Shown here one piece after another: positions 9,096 to 17,750 of a stretch of DNA of 64,000 nt (the first letter of the stretch is position 1; each line of letters opens with the position of its first letter). The translations under genes were made by a program, and so were the position numbers. The notes beneath the pieces were generated by a model. The model was not told where the DNA came from. It ran no database searches and was given only the letters and a program-made list of their open reading frames with translations. Source of the DNA: Segatella salivae DSM 15606 (GTDB lineage: Bacteria > Bacteroidota > Bacteroidia > Bacteroidales > Bacteroidaceae); contig NZ_GL629647.1 in assembly GCF_000185845.1 (NCBI RefSeq), positions 2,459,404-2,523,403 on the forward strand, read 5' to 3'.

Positions 9096-9127
9096 CAAAA
9101 TTACGATACACAAAGACTTACAACAAA
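9096..9127 (-). promoter_or_regulatory. Promoter of the 2-oxoacid oxidoreductase operon
   Basis: On the minus strand TAATTTTG (9103-9096) fits TAnnTTTG, with TTTG (9127-9124) 20 bases upstream. The predicted start falls shortly before the ATG of the small TPR gene. Confidence 0.7.
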
Positions 9128-9176
9128 CATTCAATGTAATTTTAAGCTATATTAAAATAGTTTTGCTTAAAAGTGC

Positions 9177-9197
9177 GCACACCTTTTAATAGTGTGC
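9177..9197 (-). terminator. Probable terminator of the lysS-gpsA-pgi-HAD operon
   Basis: GCACAC (9177-9182) pairs with GTGTGC (9192-9197). On the minus strand the stem is followed by GCACTTTTAA. The stop codon of the HAD gene (9186-9188) lies in the loop. Confidence 0.45.
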
Positions 9198-9920
9198 AAA
9201 AAACGAAATAAAGTTACTCCAATCGTCGACCAGTTGAGTCATTTTGTGATATAATATGTTTGCACCGGCGTTAAGAAGTGAGTCGTCTGGCAGTGGACCG
9301 CTATTGATTGCGATTGTAAAGATGCCTGCAGCCACACCCGAACGAATGCCAAGTGGTGCGTTCTCTATAACGATAGCTTCGTATGGTTGGAGGTTTCCAG
9401 CCTTCTGAAGTCCTGCAAGATAAGGATCAGGAAAAGGCTTGCCACGTTTTACATCGTATGCCGTGGTGATATGATTTTCATTAAGAAAGGCTCCAAAATC
9501 ATGGAGGAGGCGTGCTATCAGCGGTCGTTGTCCACTGCCGGTAACTACATTTATGCTCATGCCTGCTTGTTGAATGTTTCGCATAATGTCAAGAACGCCA
9601 TCAAAGATTGGGGCTTCTGGCATCATGTGGAAACGTCGAGTTTTCTCATCATACATGCGTTGTGCCTCTGTAAGACTAATGTCTTTGCCTTGTTGTTGCT
9701 TAACAAACTGTTGGATAGTATCAATACCTCGCGCCCCTTCTGTGGCGTAAGCGTCAGCCTTTGTCATGCGAATGCCAAACTGCTTCATGCTTTCTTGCCA
9801 TGCAATGGCATGGTGAGGCATGCTATCATAGAGTACACCATCCATATCAAAAAGCACGGCTTTGGGACTAAAATGCCCAAAGCCGTGTTTTTCTAAGTAT
9901 TTATTTATTTCGTCTTTCAT
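9186..9920 (-). CDS. HAD-superfamily phosphatase / beta-phosphoglucomutase-like
   Basis: Haloacid dehalogenase-fold enzyme with a helical cap. Motif I is FDMDGVLYDSMPHH (nucleophile and acid/base aspartates), motif II VVTGSGQRP, the lysine is in KRGKPFPDPY, and the last motif IENAPLGIRSGVAAG. This arrangement matches beta-phosphoglucomutase/sugar phosphatase relatives; the exact sugar phosphate cannot be read. At 244 residues it is full length. The start codon abuts the pgi stop, placing it in the lysS-gpsA-pgi operon. Confidence 0.85.
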   Translation of the reverse strand: MKDEINKYLEKHGFGHFSPKAVLFDMDGVLYDSMPHHAIAWQESMKQFGIRMTKADAYATEGARGIDTIQQFVKQQQGKDISLTEAQRMYDEKTRRFHMMPEAPIFDGVLDIMRNIQQAGMSINVVTGSGQRPLIARLLHDFGAFLNENHITTAYDVKRGKPFPDPYLAGLQKAGNLQPYEAIVIENAPLGIRSGVAAGIFTIAINSGPLPDDSLLNAGANILYHKMTQLVDDWSNFISFFAHY

Positions 9921-11267
9921 TTACAAACGTTCGCGGATGGCTTTGCTTTCAGCTTCGTAACCAGGTTTGTTGAGCAGAGCAAACATATTCTTTTTGTAAG
10001 CCTCTACACCTGGTTGGTTGAATGGGTTGACCTGAAGTAGGTTGCCACTGATACCACACGCTATCTCAAAGAAATAGATAAGTTGACCAATGTAATAAGC
10101 ATTCAAGCATGGAACACTAATGCGAATGTTAGGTACTCCGCCATCAACGTGGGCAAGACGAGTGCCAAGTTCTGCCATCTTATTAACGTCGTCAATGCGC
10201 TTTCCCTCAAGGAAGTTAAGACCATCTAAGTTCTCTTCGTCGTGTGGGAAAAGCAGTTTATTTTCTGGTTCCTCTATACTGATGACTGTTTCAAAAATAG
10301 AACGTTCGCCCTCTTGAATCCACTGACCCATAGAGTGCAGGTCGGTTGTGAAGTCACAAGCTGCTGGGAAGATACCTTTATTGTCTTTACCTTCGCTCTC
10401 ACCAAATAGTTGTTTCCACCATTCTGCAAAGAAATGGAGCTTTGGTTGGAAGTTAACAACAATCTCAATCTTCTTTCCTGCCTCGCTATAAAGACCGTTT
10501 CGAACAGCTGCATAGAGTGCCGCGGGGTTCTGATTAAAGGGTACTTCCTTACCACATACACGTTCCATCTCCTGCGCACCACTAACGAGTTGTTTGACAT
10601 CGAAGCCTGCACAAGCTATTGGAAGCAGTCCAACGGGAGTGAGAACTGAGAAGCGTCCGCCAATGTTATCAGGGATAATAAAGCTCTTATAGCCTTCTTT
10701 GTCTGCACAAGTACGGGCAGCTCCCTTCTTCGCATCAGTCACAGCAACGATCACATCCTTAGCTTCTGCCTTACCACGCTGTGCTTCACATTGTTTCTTT
10801 AGCAAGCGGAAGGTGAGCGCAGTCTCTGTAGTTGTGCCCGATTTACTAATATTAATAACACCAAACTTTTTGCCTTTAAGATACTCTGTGAGTTCAAACA
10901 GGTAATCTTCACCTATATTATTACCGGCAAAAAGAATGATTGGATTCTTCTTTTCGGCTGTTAACCAAGCGAAACTATTACCTAATGCCTCAATAACGGC
11001 ACGTGCACCGAGGTAAGAACCACCAATACCTGCAACGACGATTACTTCGCATTTGTCGCGCAAAGTGTTTGCCGTGTTCTGGATTTCACTAAGGAATTCT
11101 GGTGTGATACTTGTCGGCAGATGAAGCCAACCAAGGAAATCGTTACCTGGACAAGTACCATTTTCAAGAGCTTCTTGAGCGGCCTTGACCTGACTTTCAT
11201 AGGCTTCAACAGCTCCAGGTTTTAGGAACTGTGCTGCCTTTGTAATGTCTACACTGATATTTTTCAT
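9921..11267 (-). CDS. pgi: Glucose-6-phosphate isomerase
   Basis: Interconverts glucose 6-phosphate and fructose 6-phosphate. The SIS-domain phosphate-binding motif NISKSGTTTETALTFR and the segments GIGGSYLGARA, GGRFSVLTPVGLLP and DLHSMGQWIQEG are all present. The 448-residue length is that of the short Bacteroidetes/Firmicutes form. It lies 47 bases downstream of gpsA and is followed without a gap by the HAD gene. Confidence 0.95.
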   Translation of the reverse strand: MKNISVDITKAAQFLKPGAVEAYESQVKAAQEALENGTCPGNDFLGWLHLPTSITPEFLSEIQNTANTLRDKCEVIVVAGIGGSYLGARAVIEALGNSFAWLTAEKKNPIILFAGNNIGEDYLFELTEYLKGKKFGVINISKSGTTTETALTFRLLKKQCEAQRGKAEAKDVIVAVTDAKKGAARTCADKEGYKSFIIPDNIGGRFSVLTPVGLLPIACAGFDVKQLVSGAQEMERVCGKEVPFNQNPAALYAAVRNGLYSEAGKKIEIVVNFQPKLHFFAEWWKQLFGESEGKDNKGIFPAACDFTTDLHSMGQWIQEGERSIFETVISIEEPENKLLFPHDEENLDGLNFLEGKRIDDVNKMAELGTRLAHVDGGVPNIRISVPCLNAYYIGQLIYFFEIACGISGNLLQVNPFNQPGVEAYKKNMFALLNKPGYEAESKAIRERL

Positions 11268-11314
11268 TGTTTTTTGTTATTATCCTGACCTTATATAATG
11301 TACAAGATCATTGA

Positions 11315-12322
11315 CTATCTAAAATTTTCTATAATTGATTGAACGACTCTTTGCGGAGAACCATGTTCATATAAGATATGATATACACCATCAAGTATAG
11401 GCATGTCAACGCCAAACTGCTTGTTGATTTCCATCATACACTTGCTACCGAAGTATCCTTCTGCTACCATTTCCATCTCGATCTGTGCGCTTTTAACAGA
11501 ATATCCCTTACCAATCATTGTTCCAAACGTACGATTTCGACTGAAATTACTATAGCCTGTAACGAGTAAATCGCCTAAATATACACTATCACAAATGTTT
11601 CGTTGTGCAGGATAAACAGCCGTAAGGAAACGATTCATCTCTTGAATGGCGTTGGAAAGAAACACTGCTTGGAAGTTGTCGCCATATTTAAGACCATGAC
11701 AAATGCCTGCCGCAATAGCATAAACATTCTTTAATACGCCCGCATATTCAATGCCAACGATGTCCAAAGAAGTCTTTGTATTGATAAATTCGCTTGAGAT
11801 GATGTTTGAAAATGCCTGAGCTTTTTCCACATCAGCACATCCAATAGTGAGATAGGACAGTCGTTCTAAGGCTACTTCTTCCGCATGTGATGGGCCACTT
11901 ACACATGCTATGTTCTCGTAGGGGACGCCCAACACTTGATGAAAGTATTCAGATACCACAAGGTTTTCATCTGGAACAATTCCTTTGATGGCACTAATGA
12001 TAAACTTATTACTTAGCGGAACTGAGAGCTTTTGCAAGTGATTCTTCAAATAAGGAGATGGCGTTACGAACACTAATGTGTCATATTCGTTGACAATTTG
12101 ATTGAGGTCACTCGAAAAATTAATCTTACTGACCTCGAAACTTGCCGCTTGTAGGTAGGCAGGATTATGGCCTAAGCGTTTAAATTCGGCTATCCTGTCG
12201 TCGCGACGCATGTACCATCCGATATGGTTTTCATGCTTAACGACGAGTTTTGCGATAGCCGTTGCCCACGAACCTCCGCCAATAATGGCTATGTTTCCAC
12301 ATTTAAACATTTGCCTTGTCAA
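11315..12322 (-). CDS. gpsA: Glycerol-3-phosphate dehydrogenase [NAD(P)+]
   Basis: Makes sn-glycerol 3-phosphate from dihydroxyacetone phosphate for phospholipid synthesis. N-terminal Rossmann motif GGGSWATAIAK, the mid-protein SAIKGI and GPSHAEEVA segments and the C-terminal-domain catalytic lysine region ALKNVYAIAAG-like (VLKNVYAIAAG) are visible; LKYGDN follows. 335 residues, normal length. The start overlaps the lysS end by 20 bases. Confidence 0.94.
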   Translation of the reverse strand: MTRQMFKCGNIAIIGGGSWATAIAKLVVKHENHIGWYMRRDDRIAEFKRLGHNPAYLQAASFEVSKINFSSDLNQIVNEYDTLVFVTPSPYLKNHLQKLSVPLSNKFIISAIKGIVPDENLVVSEYFHQVLGVPYENIACVSGPSHAEEVALERLSYLTIGCADVEKAQAFSNIISSEFINTKTSLDIVGIEYAGVLKNVYAIAAGICHGLKYGDNFQAVFLSNAIQEMNRFLTAVYPAQRNICDSVYLGDLLVTGYSNFSRNRTFGTMIGKGYSVKSAQIEMEMVAEGYFGSKCMMEINKQFGVDMPILDGVYHILYEHGSPQRVVQSIIENFR

Positions 12323-14042
12323 TCCAATGCTGAACCTCTTCCACAGAAGGCTTCTCGTAACCTAATTTATATTTCTTATTGATTTCACCGAGTTTCTGTT
12401 GCAATCCCTGTGCTTTCTCGTCCTTAATATCGCTAATCAGGTTGAAGCCTGCCTTGCGAAGAACGTATACCCAAGGCTCATCGACACCCAATTCTGCCCA
12501 TTCTTTAACACTGCTTTGTGGCATCTTGGCTTCTGGTTTCATTTGAGGGAAGAGCAAAACTTCCTGAATGAACTCCTTACCTGTCATCAACATACAGAGT
12601 CGATCAATGCCAATTCCGATGCCAGATGTAGGAGGCATGCCATATTGTAAAGCTCTTAAGAAGTCTTGATCGATAATCATTGCCTCGTCATCTCCCTTAT
12701 CTGCCAACTTCATTTGGTCCTTAAAGCGCTCCTCTTGGTCTATAGGATCATTCAATTCTGAGTAGGCATTAGCGAGTTCTTTGCCATTAACCATGAGCTC
12801 AAATCGCTCTGTAAGTCCAGCCTTTGAACGGTGCATCTTCGTCAACGGACTCATTTCTACAGGATAATCTGTAATGAAAGTCGGTTGGATGAATGTGCCT
12901 TCACAGAATTCTCCGAATATTTCGTCGATGAGTTTTCCCTTTCCAAAGCTCTCATCCAAGCCTTCTATTTTCAGTTCTTCGGTTGCAATCTTGCGGATTT
13001 CTTCTTCATTTTTGTCCGTAAGATCAAAGCCGGTCTTTTCTTTAATGGCTTCAAGTATCGGCAAACGGCGGAAAGGTGCCTTGAAAGATATCGTGTGTTC
13101 ACCATTCTTTACCTCTGTACTTCCGTTGTTAACTGCCTTACATATCGTCTCAAGTAGTTGCTCTGTGAAGCTCATCATCCAGTTATAGTCCTTGTATTGC
13201 ACGTATAGTTCCATGCAGGTAAACTCCGGATTATGAAACTTATCCATACCTTCGTTGCGGAAGTTCTTACCAATTTCATAAACGCCTTCAAAGCCTCCGA
13301 CAATCAATCTCTTTAGATAGAGCTCTGTGGCGATACGCATATACATGTCAATGTTAAGCGCATTAAAGTGTGTTATGAATGGACGTGCACTCGCACCTCC
13401 TGCAATACTCTGCAAGGTTGGCGTCTCTACTTCCGTATATCCGTGTTCATCAAAGAAGTTACGCATAGTGCGTAAGATGGTCGCACGCTTCAAAAAGGTT
13501 TCCTTTATGCCATCGTTGACAATCAAGTCTACATAGCGTTGACGCGCGCGTAGCTCTGGATCATCAAACTTATCATAGGCAACGCCATCCTTATATTTAA
13601 CGATTGGCAGTGGCTTTAGACTCTTGCTGAGCAGTGTAATCTCTTTGGCGTGCACACTAATCTCGCCAGTTTGTGTTCTAAACACATAGCCTTTAACACC
13701 GATAATGTCACCAATGTCGAGCAGTTTCTTAAACACTACATTATATAAATCCTTATTCTCTTCGGGACAAATCTCGTCACGTGAGATATAGACTTGAATG
13801 CGTCCTTTGCTGTCTTGAAGCTCTGCGAAGCTGGCTTTACCCATAATTCGGCGGCTCATCATACGTCCGGCAATCACTACTTCGCGTTTTTCGTCGTCAT
13901 CTTTGAACTCATCCTTTATATCTGTTGAATATGCATTGGTAGGATATTCAGCTGCAGGATAAGGGTCGATGCCCATATTACGCAACTCCTGGAGACATTG
14001 TCTGCGAATAATCTCCTGTTCACTTAGCTCTAAAACATTCAT
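12303..14042 (-). CDS. lysS: Lysine--tRNA ligase (class II)
   Basis: Charges tRNA-Lys. The N-terminal OB-fold anticodon domain includes GRMMSRRIMGKASFAELQD; class II motif 2 is RNEGMDKFHNPEFTCMELY and motif 3 is GIGIGIDRLCMLMTG. At 579 residues it is longer than the E. coli enzyme because of about 70 C-terminal residues after motif 3, a known feature of Bacteroidetes LysS. First gene of its operon. Confidence 0.96.
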   Translation of the reverse strand: MNVLELSEQEIIRRQCLQELRNMGIDPYPAAEYPTNAYSTDIKDEFKDDDEKREVVIAGRMMSRRIMGKASFAELQDSKGRIQVYISRDEICPEENKDLYNVVFKKLLDIGDIIGVKGYVFRTQTGEISVHAKEITLLSKSLKPLPIVKYKDGVAYDKFDDPELRARQRYVDLIVNDGIKETFLKRATILRTMRNFFDEHGYTEVETPTLQSIAGGASARPFITHFNALNIDMYMRIATELYLKRLIVGGFEGVYEIGKNFRNEGMDKFHNPEFTCMELYVQYKDYNWMMSFTEQLLETICKAVNNGSTEVKNGEHTISFKAPFRRLPILEAIKEKTGFDLTDKNEEEIRKIATEELKIEGLDESFGKGKLIDEIFGEFCEGTFIQPTFITDYPVEMSPLTKMHRSKAGLTERFELMVNGKELANAYSELNDPIDQEERFKDQMKLADKGDDEAMIIDQDFLRALQYGMPPTSGIGIGIDRLCMLMTGKEFIQEVLLFPQMKPEAKMPQSSVKEWAELGVDEPWVYVLRKAGFNLISDIKDEKAQGLQQKLGEINKKYKLGYEKPSVEEVQHWIDKANV

Positions 14043-14076
14043 ATTTTTATTCGTATATATACTTTATTTTCTGTTG

Positions 14077-14084
14077 CAAAAATA
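14077..14084 (-). promoter_or_regulatory. -7 element of the lysS operon
   Basis: Minus-strand TATTTTTG fits TAnnTTTG and lies 35 bases before the lysS ATG. No clear TTTG partner at the ideal spacing. Confidence 0.5.
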
Positions 14085-14239
14085 ATAAAATAATTCGAGA
14101 ATACACCTTATTTATTGTTTTTTATGGCTCACTTCTTGTGCATGTTTGATTGCAATCATCTTCCTTTATGAATGCGGAAAAAGTATAAATGGAAACAATG
14201 TAATTCAGTGTTTCACACTTTTCATTCCACAATTTTTAT

Positions 14240-14247
14240 TATCTTTG
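14240..14247 (+). promoter_or_regulatory. -7 element of the queuosine transporter-queF operon
   Basis: TATCTTTG matches the Bacteroidetes consensus; transcription would begin near 14253 and give a leader of about 45 bases that holds the pseudoknot described at 14266-14296. Confidence 0.65.
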
Positions 14248-14265
14248 CACCCGAATTCAATCCAT

Positions 14266-14296
14266 CGAGTGCTTGGTAAACCTCGTAAAAAACAAG
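14266..14296 (+). promoter_or_regulatory. Candidate preQ1 riboswitch (class I-like pseudoknot)
   Basis: CGAG (14266-14269) pairs with CTCG (14282-14285). The loop holds CTTG (14272-14275), which is complementary to CAAG (14293-14296) just after an A-rich tail TAAAAAA. Stem, loop-tail pairing, A-rich tail and the GTAAAC segment at the loop end parallel known preQ1-I aptamers. It ends two bases before the ATG of a queuosine-precursor transporter followed by queF. Pairing is read directly; ligand binding is inferred. The first stem is only 4 bp, which is short. Confidence 0.45.
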
Positions 14297-14298
14297 AA

Positions 14299-14988
14299 AT
14301 GACAACAGAAAAGAATCAGGTTAGTGTGCTGTTTATGCTTTTCAGCATACTCTTTTGCGTTTGCTTAATAGCTGCAAACGTGCTCGAAACAAAGCAAATA
14401 GCCATCGGAACGATTAGTCTTACGGGAGGTTTAATCGTGTTCCCAGTGTCTTATATCATTAATGATTGCGTCTGTGAAGTGTGGGGTTATCGCAAAGCCC
14501 GACTCTTAATATGGACTGGTTTCGCAATGAACTTCTTCTTTGTAGGCCTTGGTGCGCTCTGCGATGCTATCCCGGGAGCTCCTTATTGGACGAATCAGAA
14601 GGGGTTTCATGAAATCTTTGGGCTCGCTCCTCGCATTGCTGCAGCTTCGTTTGTGGCTTTCCTTGTAGGCAGTTTCGTGAATGCCTACGTGATGAGTAAG
14701 ATGAAGATACGAGACAAAGGACGCCACTTCTCTGCGCGAGCCATATTGAGTACGGTCTTCGGAGAGTCTGCTGATTCGCTCATTTTCTTTCCTTTGGCGC
14801 TCGGAGGAATAGTTCCTAATCACGAACTTCCAAAGCTTATGTTGTGGCAAGTGGTGCTAAAGACGGCCTATGAAATTGTTGTTTTGCCTCTGACAATACG
14901 CATTGTGAACTATCTTAAGCGTCATGAAGGCGCCGATGTATATGATAACGACATCAGTTATAACGTGTTGAAAATATTTAATCTCTAA
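14299..14988 (+). CDS. Queuosine precursor transporter (YhhQ/VUT family)
   Basis: Multi-pass inner-membrane protein that imports queuosine precursors such as preQ0/preQ1. The start ATG at 14299 (MTTEKNQVSVLF) gives 229 residues, the family norm; longer in-frame starts from 14146 precede the -7 element and are rejected. Hydrophobic segments and the family pattern GLIVFPVSYIINDCVCEVWGY and FVGSFVNAYV-like LVGSFVNAYVMSKMK are visible, with FGESADSLIFFPLAL later. It is followed after three bases by queF, which supports the substrate assignment. Confidence 0.9.
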   Translation: MTTEKNQVSVLFMLFSILFCVCLIAANVLETKQIAIGTISLTGGLIVFPVSYIINDCVCEVWGYRKARLLIWTGFAMNFFFVGLGALCDAIPGAPYWTNQKGFHEIFGLAPRIAAASFVAFLVGSFVNAYVMSKMKIRDKGRHFSARAILSTVFGESADSLIFFPLALGGIVPNHELPKLMLWQVVLKTAYEIVVLPLTIRIVNYLKRHEGADVYDNDISYNVLKIFNL

Positions 14989-14991
14989 GAT

Positions 14992-15447
14992 ATGGAAAGA
15001 ACAAATGAAGGACTTCAGGCCCTGGGAGCAAAGACTAAATATCGCATGGACTATGCGCCCGAAGTGTTAGAAACGTTTAACAATAAGCACACGGATAACG
15101 ATTATTGGGTTAGATTCAATTGTCCCGAGTTCACATCTCTATGTCCTATCACTGGACAACCAGACTTTGCAGAGATCCGAATCAGTTATATTCCGGCCGA
15201 AAAGATGGTAGAAAGCAAGAGTCTTAAACTCTACTTGTTTAGCTTTCGCAATCATGGTGACTTCCATGAAGACTGTGTTAACATCATCATGAAAGACTTA
15301 ATACGACTCATGCAGCCTAAGTTTATAGAGGTAACGGGACTCTTTACGCCTCGCGGAGGCATAAGCATCTACCCCTATGCCAACTATGGTAAGCCCGGAA
15401 CAAAATATGAAAAGTTAGCCGAAAAGCGTTTAGAAACGCACGAATAA
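14992..15447 (+). CDS. queF: NADPH-dependent 7-cyano-7-deazaguanine reductase QueF
   Basis: Reduces preQ0 to preQ1 in queuosine biosynthesis. The unimodular (short) form of 151 residues is seen, with the catalytic cysteine in SLCPITGQPDFAE, the QueF motif ESKSLKLYLFSFRNHGDFHE and the C-terminal TGLFTPRGGI. Co-transcribed with the precursor transporter and followed by a strong terminator. Confidence 0.96.
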   Translation: MERTNEGLQALGAKTKYRMDYAPEVLETFNNKHTDNDYWVRFNCPEFTSLCPITGQPDFAEIRISYIPAEKMVESKSLKLYLFSFRNHGDFHEDCVNIIMKDLIRLMQPKFIEVTGLFTPRGGISIYPYANYGKPGTKYEKLAEKRLETHE

Positions 15448-15476
15448 TGGCGCTTCTACGGAATAAACATTAAGGA

Positions 15477-15526
15477 AAGTCCTTGTTTTTTGTTGCCTTT
15501 TGGGTGCAAAAACAAGGGCTTTTTTT
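15477..15526 (+). terminator. Intrinsic terminator after queF
   Basis: AAGTCCTTGTTTTT (15477-15490) pairs with AAAAACAAGGGCTT (15508-15521) over 14 positions including one G-U pair, followed by a T-run. Confidence 0.85.
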
Positions 15527-15697
15527 CTTATAGCTATAAGAGGAAAGAGGGCGGAAGCACACATAATGATAAATAATTTCGTTCAAAAATTTTCATGATA
15601 TCTAAGATGTTGGCGCTTGCTTCAATCTATATTTGCGAATAATGCTCATGTAGTAATCATTCAAAATCTTGTAGACGATTATTCTTATCCTCATCAA

Positions 15698-15782
15698 TAG
15701 TGAAATGATGTGGTGCAAATGGGCGTGTAATTTGATATGTTTTACACGATGAAATGACGCAAATGGCGCGGTAATCTGACTT
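15698..15782 (-). repeat. Dispersed palindromic island, copy B (best copy)
   Basis: CGTGTAA (15724-15730) and TTACACG (15742-15748) form a perfect 7-bp inverted repeat with an 11-base spacer, flanked by GCAAATG on one side and GATGAAATGACGCAAATG on the other. Its reverse complement aligns with islands at 5853, 24350, 50318 and 60548. Confidence 0.7.
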
Positions 15783-16151
15783 GAATTAGACTACTCTTTC
15801 ACTCACTTTTCTTTTTGTTCTTTGTGAGAATCTTCAACCAGTTGGCTCACAATGGCTTATAATCTTCAAAATATTAGTGCAAATGTTGGCTTTATGGATT
15901 TTTACTTTCATAGGCTTTGAGAAGGCTTGTTCTGTTGATGTGTATTGCACATACAAGCAGTTTGCAAACGAAGATGATGCGCTTTCTTCAATCATAAAAA
16001 TGTGATTTTGTTGTAATAAAAAATATTTGCCATGCAATATTCTATCAGATTTAGCGTTATAGTGAATAGAGCAGGGGCACCAGAGATGCTGTTTAGGACT
16101 TTCCTTTTCCATGAAAACAGTTATTGTTAGGTGTAAAATGATAAGCAATCT

Positions 16152-16964
16152 ATGAATTTTTCAGTCCTGATGTCAGTCTATGTGCGTGAAAAACCGCATC
16201 ATTTAGAACAAGCACTTGATAGTTTGTTGGCGCAGACTGTGCAGCCTTCAGAGGTTGTTATCGTTGAAGACGGCCCCCTAACCGAAGCACTTCATGCTGT
16301 GATTGCAGCGTTTAAGCAACGCTTTCCAACGACAGTTAGTGTTGTGCTTCCACGTAATTTGGGCTTGGGTTTAGCATTGAATCACGGGCTGAAACAATGT
16401 CGGTTTCCTATCATTGCACGTATGGATAGTGATGACATTGCTATGCCTTTGCGGTTTGAAAAGCAACTCGCCGTGTTGCAAAATCATGAAGAAATAGACT
16501 TTGTTGGCAGTTGGATTGACGAGTTCTTTGGCTCTACTGACAATGTTATCTCTGTGAGAAAGGTACCTCAGATGCAGCAAGATATACTGCATTTTGCCCA
16601 TTATCGCAACCCCATGAACCATCCAACAGTGATGTTTCGAAAGGCAGTTGTTGAGGCCGTTCATGGCTATTGTGACGTCCAATTCTTTGAAGATTACGAT
16701 CTATGGGCACGTGCTTTGCAGGCTGGATGCTGCTTTTATAACATGCAAGAGAGCCTACTATGGTTCAGACTTACTGATGAATCGTTTCGCCGACGCGGTG
16801 GAATTAGCTATATAAAAGCCGAGATAAGATTTCAAAAGCGACTCTATCGAAGTGGTTTTATCAATCTTTTCATGTTCCTCAAAAACGTTATGCTTAGGCT
16901 CATTGTAAGGCTTTTGCCCAATAGGATGCGTCGATTTATCTATGTTTTGAGCATTAGAAAATAA
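16152..16964 (+). CDS. Family 2 glycosyltransferase
   Basis: Inverting GT-A enzyme that probably adds a sugar to a lipid-linked surface glycan. The N-terminal VLMSVYVREKPHHLEQALDS, the EDGP segment and the metal-binding RMDSDD near residue 90 are typical, as is the later NPMNHPTVMFRK and FFEDYDLWARAL acceptor/catalytic region. 270 residues, complete. The sugar transferase gene follows 56 bases downstream, so the two likely act in one polysaccharide pathway. Confidence 0.88.
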   Translation: MNFSVLMSVYVREKPHHLEQALDSLLAQTVQPSEVVIVEDGPLTEALHAVIAAFKQRFPTTVSVVLPRNLGLGLALNHGLKQCRFPIIARMDSDDIAMPLRFEKQLAVLQNHEEIDFVGSWIDEFFGSTDNVISVRKVPQMQQDILHFAHYRNPMNHPTVMFRKAVVEAVHGYCDVQFFEDYDLWARALQAGCCFYNMQESLLWFRLTDESFRRRGGISYIKAEIRFQKRLYRSGFINLFMFLKNVMLRLIVRLLPNRMRRFIYVLSIRK

Positions 16965-17020
16965 CTAATCTACTCTATTTGCGTTCATGTAATGCAAGAA
17001 AAAATAGTTCTAAATAACAC

Positions 17021-17650
17021 ATGACAATATTAGACAATGGTTATATATTAGATGGAATGAACACATTTGAATGCGAGATTAAGCGTTTAATTGATATGTT
17101 TGTTGCCTCATTTTGTATTGTGTTTTTTGCTCCTTTGTTTGTATTTTGCTATGTAGCAATCAAGCGAGAAGATGGTGGTCCGGCTATTTTTAAGCAGGAA
17201 CGAATCGGTCGTTTCGGTCGACCTTTCACTATTTATAAGTTTAGAAGCATGACGATTGGAGCTGAAACAAACGGTCCTGTGCTTTCAAATCATTCACAAG
17301 ACAAGCGACTTACTAAGATTGGTAGATTCTTAAGGTTGCGCCATTTAGATGAACTTCCGCAGCTATGGAATGTGATTAAGGGCGACATGGCATTCGTTGG
17401 ACCACGTCCGGAACGTCAATTCTATATCGAAAAGATTATGAAAAAAGACTCACGCTATTGCTATTTATATCAGATAAGACCTGGAGTCACAAGCTATGCA
17501 ACCTTATATAATGGGTATACGGATACCATAGAAAAGATGCTTGTGCGTCTTAACATGGACTTATATTATTTAGAACACCGCAGTTTGTGGCTTGATTTTC
17601 GAATCCTTTCGCTAACTTTCTTGCGCATTTGCTTTGGTAAGAAGTTCTAA
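17021..17650 (+). CDS. Initiating sugar-phosphate transferase (undecaprenyl-phosphate)
   Basis: Polyprenyl-phosphate sugar-1-phosphate transferase that starts assembly of a repeat unit on undecaprenyl phosphate. One membrane segment at residues about 26-48 (MFVASFCIVFFAPLFVFCYVA) precedes the catalytic domain with FKQERIGRFGRPFTIYKFRSM, HLDELPQLWNVIKGDMAFVGPRPE and IRPGVTSYA. It is the short form (209 residues) without the multi-pass N-terminus of WcaJ-type enzymes. A second ATG at 17057 is an alternative start. Confidence 0.9.
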   Translation: MTILDNGYILDGMNTFECEIKRLIDMFVASFCIVFFAPLFVFCYVAIKREDGGPAIFKQERIGRFGRPFTIYKFRSMTIGAETNGPVLSNHSQDKRLTKIGRFLRLRHLDELPQLWNVIKGDMAFVGPRPERQFYIEKIMKKDSRYCYLYQIRPGVTSYATLYNGYTDTIEKMLVRLNMDLYYLEHRSLWLDFRILSLTFLRICFGKKF

Positions 17651-17750
17651 AAACAAGGGTACTTGTGTCTGAACTTCAATCATTTGGTCCTATATTGTGC
17701 CTTTTGAAGGCGCGAAAGCCTAATGTAAAGTGAGTTCTAAGTCCACCAGA

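Larger units (their letters stand above)
15448..16151. other. 700-base intergenic space
   Basis: Holds the queF terminator and one repeat island (15698-15782). A 104-codon minus-strand frame at 15834-16148 has no recognisable domain, signal or promoter and is not accepted. Nothing else identified. Confidence 0.5.

Noticed and set aside
15834..16148. 104-codon minus-strand frame upstream of the glycosyltransferase
   Set aside because: No family resemblance, no ribosome-site or -7 element, and composition unlike neighbouring genes.
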